Below, piece after piece: positions 17,872 through 25,430 of a DNA stretch of 64,000 bases; position 1 is the stretch's first letter, and every line of letters begins with the position of its first letter. Location: NCBI RefSeq assembly GCF_900155595.1, contig NZ_FTPB01000004.1:186001-250000 (forward strand). The letters run 5' to 3'. A model generated the notes under the pieces. It saw only the letters and a list, made by a program, of their open reading frames with translations, made no database searches and was not told the origin of the DNA. Position numbers and translations under genes: made by a program. The stretch is from Actinomyces mediterranea (lineage in GTDB: Bacteria; Actinomycetota; Actinomycetes; Actinomycetales; Actinomycetaceae).

Positions 17872-19682
17872 TGATGGACTCCACTCATGACGGGGACATC
17901 GGCCCATGAGATCCACTGCGGAATGCGTGCGTCGGCCTCGCGCGCCCTCGCTGCGATGATGGCCAGGGGTGTCGGTACCAGACCCGCCCGCTCGAGAAGA
18001 GCGTTATCGGATAAGACGGCGCGTGCGGGCCCGTCTGCGATGACGGATCCCGCGTCGAGGACGACGACCCGATCGGCGTGTGCAGCCGCCACATCGAGAT
18101 CGTGGGTCGCGAAGAGAACGGCGCCGCCCCGATCCGCGAAGGCCCGTATATGCTCCATGAGGGCGATGACGCTGCTCTCGTCCTGTCCGAAGGTCGGTTC
18201 GTCGAGGAGAACCGCGTCGCGGGGAATCGTGAGTGCCGCCGCGACGCTGAGGCGGCGCTTCTGCCCTCCTGACAGGGTGAAGGGATTGTGGTCGGCGAAT
18301 GCTTCCAGGCCATAGTCGACGAGCAGACGTTCGACCGTCGCTGAGACGTCCGGAGCGGGGTAGCGTGCCAGTCGCATCGAGTGGGCGAGCTCGTCGCGCA
18401 CGCTCGCCGTGACGAACTGGTGCTCGGGGTTCTGAGTGACCAGCGTGCACGCCGAGCGGATACGTCGCCTCATGAGCCAACCGGTCGCCGCCCGTCCGTT
18501 CACCCTGATCGTTCCGGATCGAGGGGCCTCCAGTCCGACAAGCGTTCGCAGCAGAGTAGACTTGCCCGCTCCATTCACCCCGAGCAGGGCGACCATCTCC
18601 CCTGAGAACAGCGACAGATCGACGCCGCGCAGGACCGGCCTCTTCGAACGATCGACGCACAGTTTGTCGGCCTCGAGCGCTGCGGGCAGTGAATCCGCGC
18701 GCGACGGCGGCCCTCCGGTGAGGGAGGCGTCCCCGGCTGTCGGTGCGGGTAAGGATGGTGCGAGCCGTGCGAGCAGGGCCGTCGTCTCATCGGGGGTGAG
18801 GGGAGGAGGAGCGGAACCGAGGCGCTGACCGAGTCGGACAGACACCGGGATGCGGATTCCCGCCTCAACGAGGGCATCCGCGTATTCGGAGAAGACCTGT
18901 CGGGGTGAGCCGTCGGCGATGATAGAGCCCGTCGCGTCGAGTGCGACGACCCGGTCGATGCGATGTGCAAGATAGTCGAGATTATGTTCGATGACGAGCA
19001 GCGTCATCGCCTCATCGGTGATGCGTGTGAGTGCTTCGTGGAAGTCCCTGGCGGCCGTCGGATCGAGGTTCGCCGTCGGCTCATCGAGAATGAGGAGGCT
19101 GGGGCGCACGGCGAGCGCTCCTGCCAGGACAACCCGTTGGCGCTGACCGCCGGACAGGGTCCATGGGTCGCGCGCAGCGAGGTCGTCAATGCCGAGTAAT
19201 CGCAGCGCGTCGGCGGCGCGCTCATCGATTTCCTTCCGATCGATGCAGAGATTCTCGAGGGCGTAACAGACTTCGTCCCAAACGCTGCGCGTCACGATCT
19301 GAGAGTCCGGATCCTGCATGACGAGGCCGACGCGCTGGGCGAGCGGAGCGATATCCGCATCGGCGACCTCGGTTCCCGCGACGAGAATGGACCCCGAATA
19401 GTCGGAGGGGATCGAGTGGGGGACGAGGCCGTTGAGAGTGAGTGTGAGCGTCGATTTGCCGCATCCGGACGGGCCGATGAGAACAGTCTGTGAGCCCTTG
19501 AGAAGATCCAGGTCGACGGGCGTTGCAGGCGTCCACGCGCCGGTGGCGTGATAGTGGACTCGCACGCCGCGTAAGCGGGCAATCGGATGGTCGGCACCCG
19601 CCTGCGCGGTGCGTGCTCCGCCCTTCGATCGGGCATTGTCCCCCGCGCGGACGTTTTTTCCCTTCGGGTGATTCTGGATCAC
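17868..19682 (-). CDS. Energy-coupling factor ATPase, tandem EcfA-EcfA' fusion
   Basis: This 604-residue protein carries two complete ABC ATPases in one chain. Domain 1 (about residues 25-260) has Walker A GPSGCGKST, signature LSGGQRQRV and Walker B LLILDEPTANLD. Domain 2 (about 345-570) has GVNGAGKST, LSGGQKRRL and AVLLDEPTFGQD. Such fused EcfAA' proteins power ECF importers. The start is a GTG inside GTGA, overlapping the ecfS stop by four bases, with GGAGTGG upstream. Longer readings in this frame run into ecfS and are not coding. The linker between the domains is Pro/Ala/Ser-rich. Confidence 0.92.
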   Translation of the reverse strand: MIQNHPKGKNVRAGDNARSKGGARTAQAGADHPIARLRGVRVHYHATGAWTPATPVDLDLLKGSQTVLIGPSGCGKSTLTLTLNGLVPHSIPSDYSGSILVAGTEVADADIAPLAQRVGLVMQDPDSQIVTRSVWDEVCYALENLCIDRKEIDERAADALRLLGIDDLAARDPWTLSGGQRQRVVLAGALAVRPSLLILDEPTANLDPTAARDFHEALTRITDEAMTLLVIEHNLDYLAHRIDRVVALDATGSIIADGSPRQVFSEYADALVEAGIRIPVSVRLGQRLGSAPPPLTPDETTALLARLAPSLPAPTAGDASLTGGPPSRADSLPAALEADKLCVDRSKRPVLRGVDLSLFSGEMVALLGVNGAGKSTLLRTLVGLEAPRSGTIRVNGRAATGWLMRRRIRSACTLVTQNPEHQFVTASVRDELAHSMRLARYPAPDVSATVERLLVDYGLEAFADHNPFTLSGGQKRRLSVAAALTIPRDAVLLDEPTFGQDESSVIALMEHIRAFADRGGAVLFATHDLDVAAAHADRVVVLDAGSVIADGPARAVLSDNALLERAGLVPTPLAIIAARAREADARIPQWISWADVPVMSGVHQ

Positions 19683-20266
19683 CTGGCCACTCCGACGCCG
19701 GAGCGTATGAGGGAGCGGCGCAAGAGGATGCACAGTGCGAGTGTCGCATAGCAGGAGATGATCGCGAAGACGATGCCGAGGATGTACTCGCTTCGGTTCT
19801 GGGAGACGGAGTAGGCAACACCGTACATGGCGGAGTTGAAGCCGGCGAATACGGTTGCACCGAGTCCGTAACTCCACCATGTCCACTTCTTGTACAGGAA
19901 TAGGGCGAGGGGGATCTCGAGGAGGGCGGCGCCGATGAGATTGCCGATGATGGCGCTGGGACCCAGCGGCGTTGTGAAGGTGGAGATAATGCCGATGAGA
20001 AGACCCGCGATGAGGAATGCCCCCGGCTTGGGGACGAAGAGTCCCGGTAGGAGGTAGGCGATGTACCAGGCACCCATGGTGGCGCACATGATAAGGATCG
20101 CCTTGGGGGTGGTCGCGAAGACGGGGGTGAGGATCGACAGCGGGACTACGAAGAGTGCGCCGACGACGCTGAGTGCGGCAATAGTCATGAGGTTCCGCGT
20201 TCCCAGTGCCGAGTCACGCAATCCTGTGCGCTTCGAGGTGCGGATCTGGTCTGCAATATCGGACAT
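19679..20266 (-). CDS. ECF transporter substrate-binding S component
   Basis: This 195-residue protein has about five to six hydrophobic helices (from residue 27 on) and looks like the YkoE-type group of S components. S components bind the substrate in the membrane and dock on EcfT. It is first in the operon, with AAGGAG before the ATG. Its substrate cannot be read from sequence: YkoE proteins are linked to thiamine precursors, but no thiamine riboswitch fits in the short leader. The downstream YbtPQ/IrtAB-like pair suggests a metal chelate or heme-like compound. A possible metal-box-like element overlaps its promoter. Confidence 0.82.
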   Translation of the reverse strand: MSDIADQIRTSKRTGLRDSALGTRNLMTIAALSVVGALFVVPLSILTPVFATTPKAILIMCATMGAWYIAYLLPGLFVPKPGAFLIAGLLIGIISTFTTPLGPSAIIGNLIGAALLEIPLALFLYKKWTWWSYGLGATVFAGFNSAMYGVAYSVSQNRSEYILGIVFAIISCYATLALCILLRRSLIRSGVGVAR

Positions 20267-20307
20267 GGCGCTCCTTCGATGCGACGAACTGATGAAAATC
20301 CATCCTA

Positions 20308-20336
20308 TTCATAACAGCTAAGGGCAGCCTTCGTAA
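20308..20336 (-). promoter_or_regulatory. Candidate ecf operon promoter with an iron-box-like element
   Basis: On the minus strand TTACGA (20336-20331) and TATGAA (20313-20308) are spaced by 17 bases, about 40 bases before ecfS. Between them, AAGG-N4-CCTT forms a short dyad within TAAGGGCAGCCTTCGTAA. It matches DtxR/IdeR iron boxes at only about 11 of 19 positions, so metal control is a suggestion. Confidence 0.4.
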
Positions 20337-20621
20337 AGAGCGGTTAGCGGAATTTAATTATGGGTGTGCTGAGTGGTGGGGCGTTCCGGGTCGATATGCG
20401 CGTGGCACGGTCGACTGAGCGGCACCGTCGATTGAACTGACGAGCCTTCGAGGCGGTGAAGCGGTGGGGAGGACGGCATGTGCAGTGCAGGGGCGGCATC
20501 CCAGCGACTGGTTGACCCGAAGCGGCGTAATCAATGGGGGTGTTGTAGGTCACAGACTCGGCGAAAACGCGCAGCCTCGATGGATGAGGGAAACTGTGTG
20601 CGTTGCGATAGGACAGGAGGT
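20337..20621. other. Non-coding interval between ecfS promoter and MerR gene remnant
   Basis: Together with the ecfS leader, 355 bases lie between ecfS and the end of the frameshifted MerR gene. The stretch beyond the ecfS promoter has no reading frame with recognisable protein features. The open frame that enters it from the MerR gene is the out-of-frame continuation and is not coding. I see no repeats or RNA gene. Confidence 0.5.
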
Positions 20622-21453
20622 TCATGAGTCGATTATGGGGAAGCAGACGTCGGTCACCCATGTCGACGGATCGGGGTTCTGTGCCGGGCTCACCCGGTAG
20701 ATGTTGAACATCGGGCCGACGCTCAAGCCATTCGCCGCGATGTGGGTGCCCACTGCGGCGGTGACTTCGGGCATGCCCTCGTAACTGCCCTGCAGCGTTG
20801 CGACTACGACCTCGCACGGGGGAATGATGCGGCACTCGAGGGGAGCGACGGGCGTGAACGAGGACGGAACCTGGAGCCATACTTCGACATCGACATCGAC
20901 ATCGGATTCCCGATACTCCTATGCCCTCTCCATGGTCGGGCATGCCGACGCCGCTCGCAGCCATGAGCGGGCCGATCTCCTGCCATAGGACGCCCTCGTC
21001 GCCGTAGGATGCGAGGACTCTGCGCAATGAAGCGACGATCATTTCGGGCATGTGAATCTGGCGGACGTCGATATCCATGGTGGACTCCTGAAGGTAGGTG
21101 TTGATCTGCTGGAATACGTGTCGTCTGGACTCCAGGCGAGCAAAATCGGACTCAAGGCGCTCCCCATGAGCCGACAGGATGAGGCGCAGGCGCTCGGGAT
21201 CCTCACGATTCGCCATGACTTGAGCGATCTCATTGACCCCGAGTCCGGCATCGCGAAGCCTCACGATCCAGTGGGCGTCGGTGAGCTGGGTCGGTGAATA
21301 GTAGCGGTGGCCGGTGAAAGGATCGATGCGGGCAGGCTCCAACACCCGTCGTTCCTGATAGTGACGGAGCATCCTCACGCTGATCGCCGTCAGTCTGGAG
21401 AACAATCCGATGTGCAACAGTTGGTTGTCATTGTCCATGAGTCCATCAGACAT
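20622..21453 (-). pseudogene. Frameshifted MerR-family regulator with GyrI-like effector domain
   Basis: The first frame encodes a MerR winged helix (LLHIGLFSRLTAISVRMLRHYQERRVLEP, about residues 12-40, with HRYYSPTQL) and the start of a GyrI/BltR-like ligand domain. Near base 20918 the frame changes. The continuation is in the next frame, beginning EYRESDVDVDVEVW and ending FPIIDS with TGA at 20622. One extra G in ATAGGAGTAT on the coding strand explains it; ATAGAGTAT would restore the protein to about 276 residues. As read, the product is a DNA-binding domain with a nonsense tail. A real mutation, an error in the sequence, or programmed shifting are all possible. A palindrome lies directly upstream. 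Confidence 0.85.
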
Positions 21454-21454
21454 C

Positions 21455-21469
21455 CTGACACCGTGTCAG
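21455..21469. promoter_or_regulatory. Operator-like palindrome at the MerR gene start
   Basis: CTGACA-CCG-TGTCAG is a 15-base dyad two bases upstream of the first ATG of the MerR gene. MerR-type regulators bind dyads of this kind within their own promoters, so autoregulation is plausible, though the matching -35 and -10 boxes are not clear. Confidence 0.5.
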
Positions 21470-21683
21470 ATGCACGCTTCGGGCTCGATTCATCTCGAGT
21501 GGCGTACTGCGTCGAACGTCGAAGGGATGGCGAGCGCCCCCGTGTGACATGAGTCCGGGATCTGGGACGTCGTTTGACCGGCGCCGTCGCTCCTGGCACG
21601 CTGTGTGCCATGACGAACTTTGCTTGCGAGATGCTCGGCCAGCGCTTCATGCTGCGCGCCGACATGCGCGGGCGAATGTGTAT

Positions 21684-21710
21684 GTGATTGACCATCCCCC
21701 TGTCAATCAC
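21684..21710. repeat. 9-bp inverted repeat upstream of the winged-helix gene
   Basis: GTGATTGAC (21684-21692) and GTCAATCAC (21702-21710) are perfect inverted copies with a 9-base spacer. It is 80 bases before the start of the orphan winged-helix gene, in the 336-base interval between that gene and the divergent MerR gene. No long gene fits there; a 25-codon frame from 21611 is not supported by anything else. Confidence 0.55.
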
Positions 21711-21789
21711 TGCCGCCACTCATCAAGCCCCGACGGACCCACATCTGAAGTGGAGCGGGCGAGCGGCACCGAAGAAATCGGATACAACC

Positions 21790-22227
21790 ATGACTCTCGT
21801 CAATGCCCCCACCTCGTCCTCCGTTCGTAACATCGACGAAGCGCCGCAGACCACCTTCGAGGAATTCCTCGATATCCTCGCCGGTCTGCGCCTTGCATCC
21901 GCCCACGTCGACATCGACATCGACCGCGGACACGTCGTCGTCAAGGGCAACCGCATCGAGCTGTGCGGCAAGGAGTACGAACTCCTCGCGCACCTCGTCC
22001 TCAATGCCGACCGCGCCGTTACGCGCGACGAGCTCTTCACCACCGTGTGGAGCGGATCCGAACTCAACGCGCAGTCGCGCACCGTTGATGCCCACATCCG
22101 TCGACTGCGCAAGAAGCTGGACTCGGCAGCCGACCTCATCACGACGATCCGCGGCGAAGGATATCGTTTCAATACGGCTCCCGGCGTTCGAGTCAACGCG
22201 ACGCGCGCCCACGCCCTCGCCGCCTGA
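21790..22227 (+). CDS. Orphan OmpR/PhoB-type winged-helix DNA-binding protein
   Basis: This 145-residue protein consists of an OmpR/PhoB-type DNA-binding domain (about residues 40-132; IELCGKEYELLAHLVLNADRAVTRDELFTTVW, recognition helix SRTVDAHIRRLRKKL, wing IRGEGYRF). It has a short N-terminal extension and no receiver domain, so it is not a standard phosphorylated response regulator. The ribosome-binding site is weak, so the start is approximate. No sensor kinase adjoins it. It lies head-to-head with the MerR gene and tail-to-tail with ilvA. A perfect 9-bp inverted repeat upstream is a candidate self-operator. Targets are unknown. Confidence 0.8.
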   Translation: MTLVNAPTSSSVRNIDEAPQTTFEEFLDILAGLRLASAHVDIDIDRGHVVVKGNRIELCGKEYELLAHLVLNADRAVTRDELFTTVWSGSELNAQSRTVDAHIRRLRKKLDSAADLITTIRGEGYRFNTAPGVRVNATRAHALAA

Positions 22228-22355
22228 CTCCCGGGTGCGAACCCGCGCTATCAAAGGCAACCAGTCACGCATGATCTACCACGTGCCGAGTGGTGCATTT
22301 GGATGACCGCTGAGCAGTACTTTTCCACTGAATCAGCAGCGCGAGCGGAGTGCCC

Positions 22356-23645
22356 TCAGATCATGAAGCGGAAGATCTCTGAATCAGCCTGAAGCTCCTC
22401 GACATGCAGCGGCGAGTCCTCCATACGGCGCCTCAGCCCCGTGATGTCCTCCTTCGCTACGATATCGATTCCGACGAGTGCCGGCCCGGACTCCCGGTTG
22501 TTCTTCTTCGTGTATTCGAAGTGAACGATGTCATCGGCGGGGCCGAGCACATCCTCGAGGAACATGCGCAGCGCACCCGGCTGCTGCGGGAAGGTGACGA
22601 GGAAGTAGTGGCGCAACCCCTCGTGGCGAAGCGAGCGCTCCATGACTTCCGCGTAGCGCGTGAGGTCGTTATTGCCTCCCGACACGACTGTCACGATCGC
22701 GCCGTCCTCGCGGCCCAGAAGGGCACGGCGCTGCTCGGGGGAGGCGAGAAGAGTGTGGACCGCCGTCGACGCCAAAGCGCCAGCGGGCTCGGCGATGACG
22801 CCGTCAGATTGATAGAGCTCGAGCATTTCCGTGCATACCGCCCCCTCCGGGACGACGACGACATCATCGACGTAGGCCATCGCAGCATCGAAGGCGAGTG
22901 AACCGGCCCGCCCCACAGCAGTGCCATCGACGAAAGGATCGACACGATCGAGGTCTACCGGCATCCCCGCGTCAAGAGCCGCGCGCATCGACGGGGCACC
23001 CTCGGGCTCTACGCCGATGACCGCCACCCCCGGGCGCACCGCATGCAGCCATGTCGCAATCCCCGCAATCAGACCGCCGCCCCCGACCGGAACGAGAACG
23101 GCCGCCGTATCATCGGGCATCTGATCGACGAGTTCGACTCCGATCGTCCCCTGTCCGGCGATCGTCGTCGCATCGTCATAGGGGTGGACGTAGATGCGGC
23201 CCGTTACCCGCGCCGCCTCCTGGGCGAGTGCATTCGCCTTGTCGAAGGTCCCATCGACAATGACCTGCTCCACCCAGTCGCCGCCGATGACCCTGATCCG
23301 CTTCCGCTTCTGCGACGGGGTGTTACTCGGAAGATAAATGGTGCCGTGAACGCCCAGGTGCGCGCACGCATAAGCGACTCCCTGAGCGTGATTACCCGCC
23401 GAAGCGCACACCACGCCGCGCTCGCGTTCAGCGGGCGACAGCACGCTCATCCGCGCATAGGCGCCGCGGACCTTGAAGGAGCGGCACTTCTGAGTGTCCT
23501 CGCGCTTGAGCAGCACCGGCACTCCTGCCTCGTCGCTGAGACGCTCCGAGCGGGACAGGGGAGTGCTGCGAACGACCCCGCGCAGAACCTTCGCAGCCTT
23601 CTCGACGTCCGCAGGAGTGGCGCCCGCTCGGATGCTGTCGCTCAT
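22356..23645 (-). CDS. ilvA: Threonine ammonia-lyase (threonine dehydratase)
   Basis: This 429-residue PLP enzyme deaminates threonine to 2-oxobutanoate, the entry to isoleucine synthesis. The Schiff-base lysine is Lys58 in SFKVRGAY; the phosphate-binding loop is VGGGGLIAG, and SAGNHAQGVAYA is present. A C-terminal ACT-like domain (about residues 345-429, with HYFLVTFPQQPGALRMFLEDVLG) suggests feedback control by isoleucine and marks the single-ACT-like form. AAGGAGA precedes the ATG and TACCTT upstream may be its -10. No other isoleucine genes are nearby. A catabolic form is less likely because of the regulatory domain. Confidence 0.94.
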   Translation of the reverse strand: MSDSIRAGATPADVEKAAKVLRGVVRSTPLSRSERLSDEAGVPVLLKREDTQKCRSFKVRGAYARMSVLSPAERERGVVCASAGNHAQGVAYACAHLGVHGTIYLPSNTPSQKRKRIRVIGGDWVEQVIVDGTFDKANALAQEAARVTGRIYVHPYDDATTIAGQGTIGVELVDQMPDDTAAVLVPVGGGGLIAGIATWLHAVRPGVAVIGVEPEGAPSMRAALDAGMPVDLDRVDPFVDGTAVGRAGSLAFDAAMAYVDDVVVVPEGAVCTEMLELYQSDGVIAEPAGALASTAVHTLLASPEQRRALLGREDGAIVTVVSGGNNDLTRYAEVMERSLRHEGLRHYFLVTFPQQPGALRMFLEDVLGPADDIVHFEYTKKNNRESGPALVGIDIVAKEDITGLRRRMEDSPLHVEELQADSEIFRFMI

Positions 23646-23804
23646 GGCTATCTCCTTCGCGTTGGCGGTAAGGTATCACGCGGATGAGAGCGGTCCTGTC
23701 CGCGCATTCACAGATGTGCAGTCTATCGACGAGGACGTCCCCGCGCTCCGCCATGATCACAGGGCGACGGGGTGCCCGCCGGACGACGCGCCGATCCGAC
23801 GCCC

Positions 23805-23810
23805 TAAGAT
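23805..23810 (+). promoter_or_regulatory. -10 box of a probable leaderless orn transcript
   Basis: TAAGAT ends seven bases before GTG 23818, the spacing of a transcription start that coincides with the start codon. No ribosome-binding site is visible for either candidate start. Confidence 0.55.
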
Positions 23811-23817
23811 GGGTGCC

Positions 23818-24441
23818 GTGACTAAGAAACTCAAAGACCCACTCGTGTGGATGGACTGCGAAATGACCGGCCTCGACGTGGTCGAGGACGCCCTCGTAGA
23901 GGTCGCCGTCGTCATCACGGACGCAGACCTCACCATTGTCGACCCCGGTATTGACATCCTCATCACACCTCCACAGTCCGCACTCGACCATATGAACGAC
24001 TTCGTGCGCAATATGCACACCACATCGGGCCTCCTCAATGACCTCACGGATGGTCTGCCTCTCGAAGAGGCGACGACGCGGGTCCTCGACTACATCACCA
24101 AATTCGTGCCCACCAAAGGAGACGCCCTGCTCGCCGGGAACTCTATCGGCACCGACAAGATGTTCCTCGAAGCCTATATGCCCAGCGTCATCGACCACCT
24201 TCACTATCGCGTCGTCGATGTCTCCTCCATCAAGGAGCTCGCCAAGCGGTGGCATCGCAAGGCATTCGACGGCGCCCCGGTCAAGCACGGCGGGCACCGG
24301 GCGCTCGCGGATATCCGCGAGTCCATTCAAGAACTCGAGTACTACCGCCGCGTCCTCTTCCCAACTGAGCCCGTCACTGCGGCTCAGGCGAAGAAGGCCG
24401 CCGCGGAGGCACTGGCGCTGGGCATTACCACCGACGCTTGA
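23818..24441 (+). CDS. orn: Oligoribonuclease
   Basis: This 207-residue DEDDh exonuclease degrades very short RNAs (two to five nucleotides) to mononucleotides in the last step of RNA turnover, and also linear c-di-GMP products. Metal ligands sit in WMDCEMTGL (Asp, Glu), in the central GNSIGTDKMFL segment, and in HRALADIRESI (His, Asp). I prefer GTG 23818 to the ATG at 23809, because the AT of that ATG forms the end of a TAAGAT -10 box and neither start has a ribosome-binding site. The C-terminus is Ala-rich and slightly longer than in E. coli. It is divergent from ilvA. Confidence 0.93.
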   Translation: MTKKLKDPLVWMDCEMTGLDVVEDALVEVAVVITDADLTIVDPGIDILITPPQSALDHMNDFVRNMHTTSGLLNDLTDGLPLEEATTRVLDYITKFVPTKGDALLAGNSIGTDKMFLEAYMPSVIDHLHYRVVDVSSIKELAKRWHRKAFDGAPVKHGGHRALADIRESIQELEYYRRVLFPTEPVTAAQAKKAAAEALALGITTDA

Positions 24442-24605
24442 CACCGCCCCAAGCGCGGGTCGCTGCATGCACAACGCGCGTGCATTCACAGGGAGCCTCA
24501 ATGGGCGACACCATCCACAAGGGGGCGCAGGCGCGGTGGACCGCCATCGTTCGGCGGACAAGAGTGGCCGTATCGACACGATTCGGACACTTCCCGGAGG
24601 ACCCA

Positions 24606-25292
24606 ATGAACGACACGACCATCACGCTGCGCGGCAATGTCGGTTCCGACATTTCCACGACGAAGACCGCCGGCGGCCACTTCGCCATCCGATTCCGACT
24701 CGCCGTCAACCAGTGGTTCGTTTCGAATGACGGGGTCCTCACTGAGGGGCGCACCCGTTGGTACACGATCCGCGCGTGGGACCGGCTCGCTGAGAATGCC
24801 ATTCGCTCCATCATCAAGGGAGAGCCCGTTATTGTGGTGGGCCGTTCGACGCTGGACCAATGGGTCGACCGCGGAGGAAAACAGCATGTGGAACTCGTTG
24901 TGACCGCGCAGTCCATCGGCCACGACCTCACTCTCGGGCGCTCGACCTTCACGAAGGTCCGCCGTCCGCAGGGACAACAGGCCCCCGATCAATGGAGCGT
25001 TCCGCCCAATGATGCAGAGCAGGCGACGGACGACGAGGGCGCCGACCAGGTGCCGACCGCTGATGCGGAGGAGTCTGAGCCCCAGGCGGGCACCGAGGCG
25101 GGCTGCGACGCTGCCCCCGCCGTCTACTCGGGACTCGAAGTGGTTAGTGACGAGGAGCGCTCGCAGTCCTCTCATCGAGCGCCCATCGCCCACGAGCGGG
25201 ACGAGGGACCGCTCGTGAGCGAATCAGATAACGAGGGCGACGCGGCCGCAGCAGCATTGAGCGAGGCCCGACCGCTCGCATTCGCTTATTGA
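24606..25292 (+). CDS. ssb: Single-stranded DNA-binding protein paralogue
   Basis: This 228-residue protein has an N-terminal OB-fold (about residues 1-115: TTITLRGNVGSDI, FRLAVNQW, WYTIRAWDRLAENA, KGEPVIVVGRSTLDQW) typical of bacterial SSB. The remaining half is acidic and low in complexity. It ends ARPLAFAY and lacks the DDDIPF-like tip that recruits repair partners to housekeeping SSB, so it is probably a second SSB with a narrower role, such as in competence or repair. CGGAGG precedes the ATG. It lies between orn and ettA on the same strand; a hairpin separates it from ettA. Confidence 0.88.
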   Translation: MNDTTITLRGNVGSDISTTKTAGGHFAIRFRLAVNQWFVSNDGVLTEGRTRWYTIRAWDRLAENAIRSIIKGEPVIVVGRSTLDQWVDRGGKQHVELVVTAQSIGHDLTLGRSTFTKVRRPQGQQAPDQWSVPPNDAEQATDDEGADQVPTADAEESEPQAGTEAGCDAAPAVYSGLEVVSDEERSQSSHRAPIAHERDEGPLVSESDNEGDAAAAALSEARPLAFAY

Positions 25293-25314
25293 GTCCGACG
25301 GAGGCATTCAACGT

Positions 25315-25371
25315 GGCCACGCCCACGCCGCTGCGCCTTAGCGCGGTGCGCCGAATGGTGGGGGCGTGGCC
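25315..25371 (+). terminator. Possible terminator hairpin between ssb and ettA
   Basis: GGCCACGCCC (25315-25324) and GGGCGTGGCC (25362-25371) are perfect 10-bp arms enclosing a 37-base GC-rich loop with smaller dyads. It lies directly before TAGCAT, a possible -10 box of ettA. No U-run follows. Confidence 0.4.
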
Positions 25372-25430
25372 TAGCATGGAGTCACTGGGCGGCAACGGAT
25401 GTCGCACCCGCATACGTTGGATGGAGAACA

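Noticed and set aside
20267-20343. Possible thiamine riboswitch before the ecf operon
   Set aside because: The leader is too short and lacks the conserved THI-box segments.
20344-20621. Continuation of the MerR frame past the frameshift
   Set aside because: After base 20918 the residues become Arg/His/Pro-rich without similarity, while the neighbouring frame continues the GyrI-like domain.
20885-20905. GACATC tandem triplets in the MerR gene
   Set aside because: The unit is six bases, so copy changes would keep the frame; it encodes an ordinary acidic run and does not explain the shift.
21611-21688. 25-codon frame before the winged-helix gene as a leader peptide
   Set aside because: No ribosome-binding site and no run of a regulatory amino acid.
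23809-23817. ATG as the orn start
   Set aside because: Its first two bases form the end of a TAAGAT -10 box, and no ribosome-binding site precedes it.
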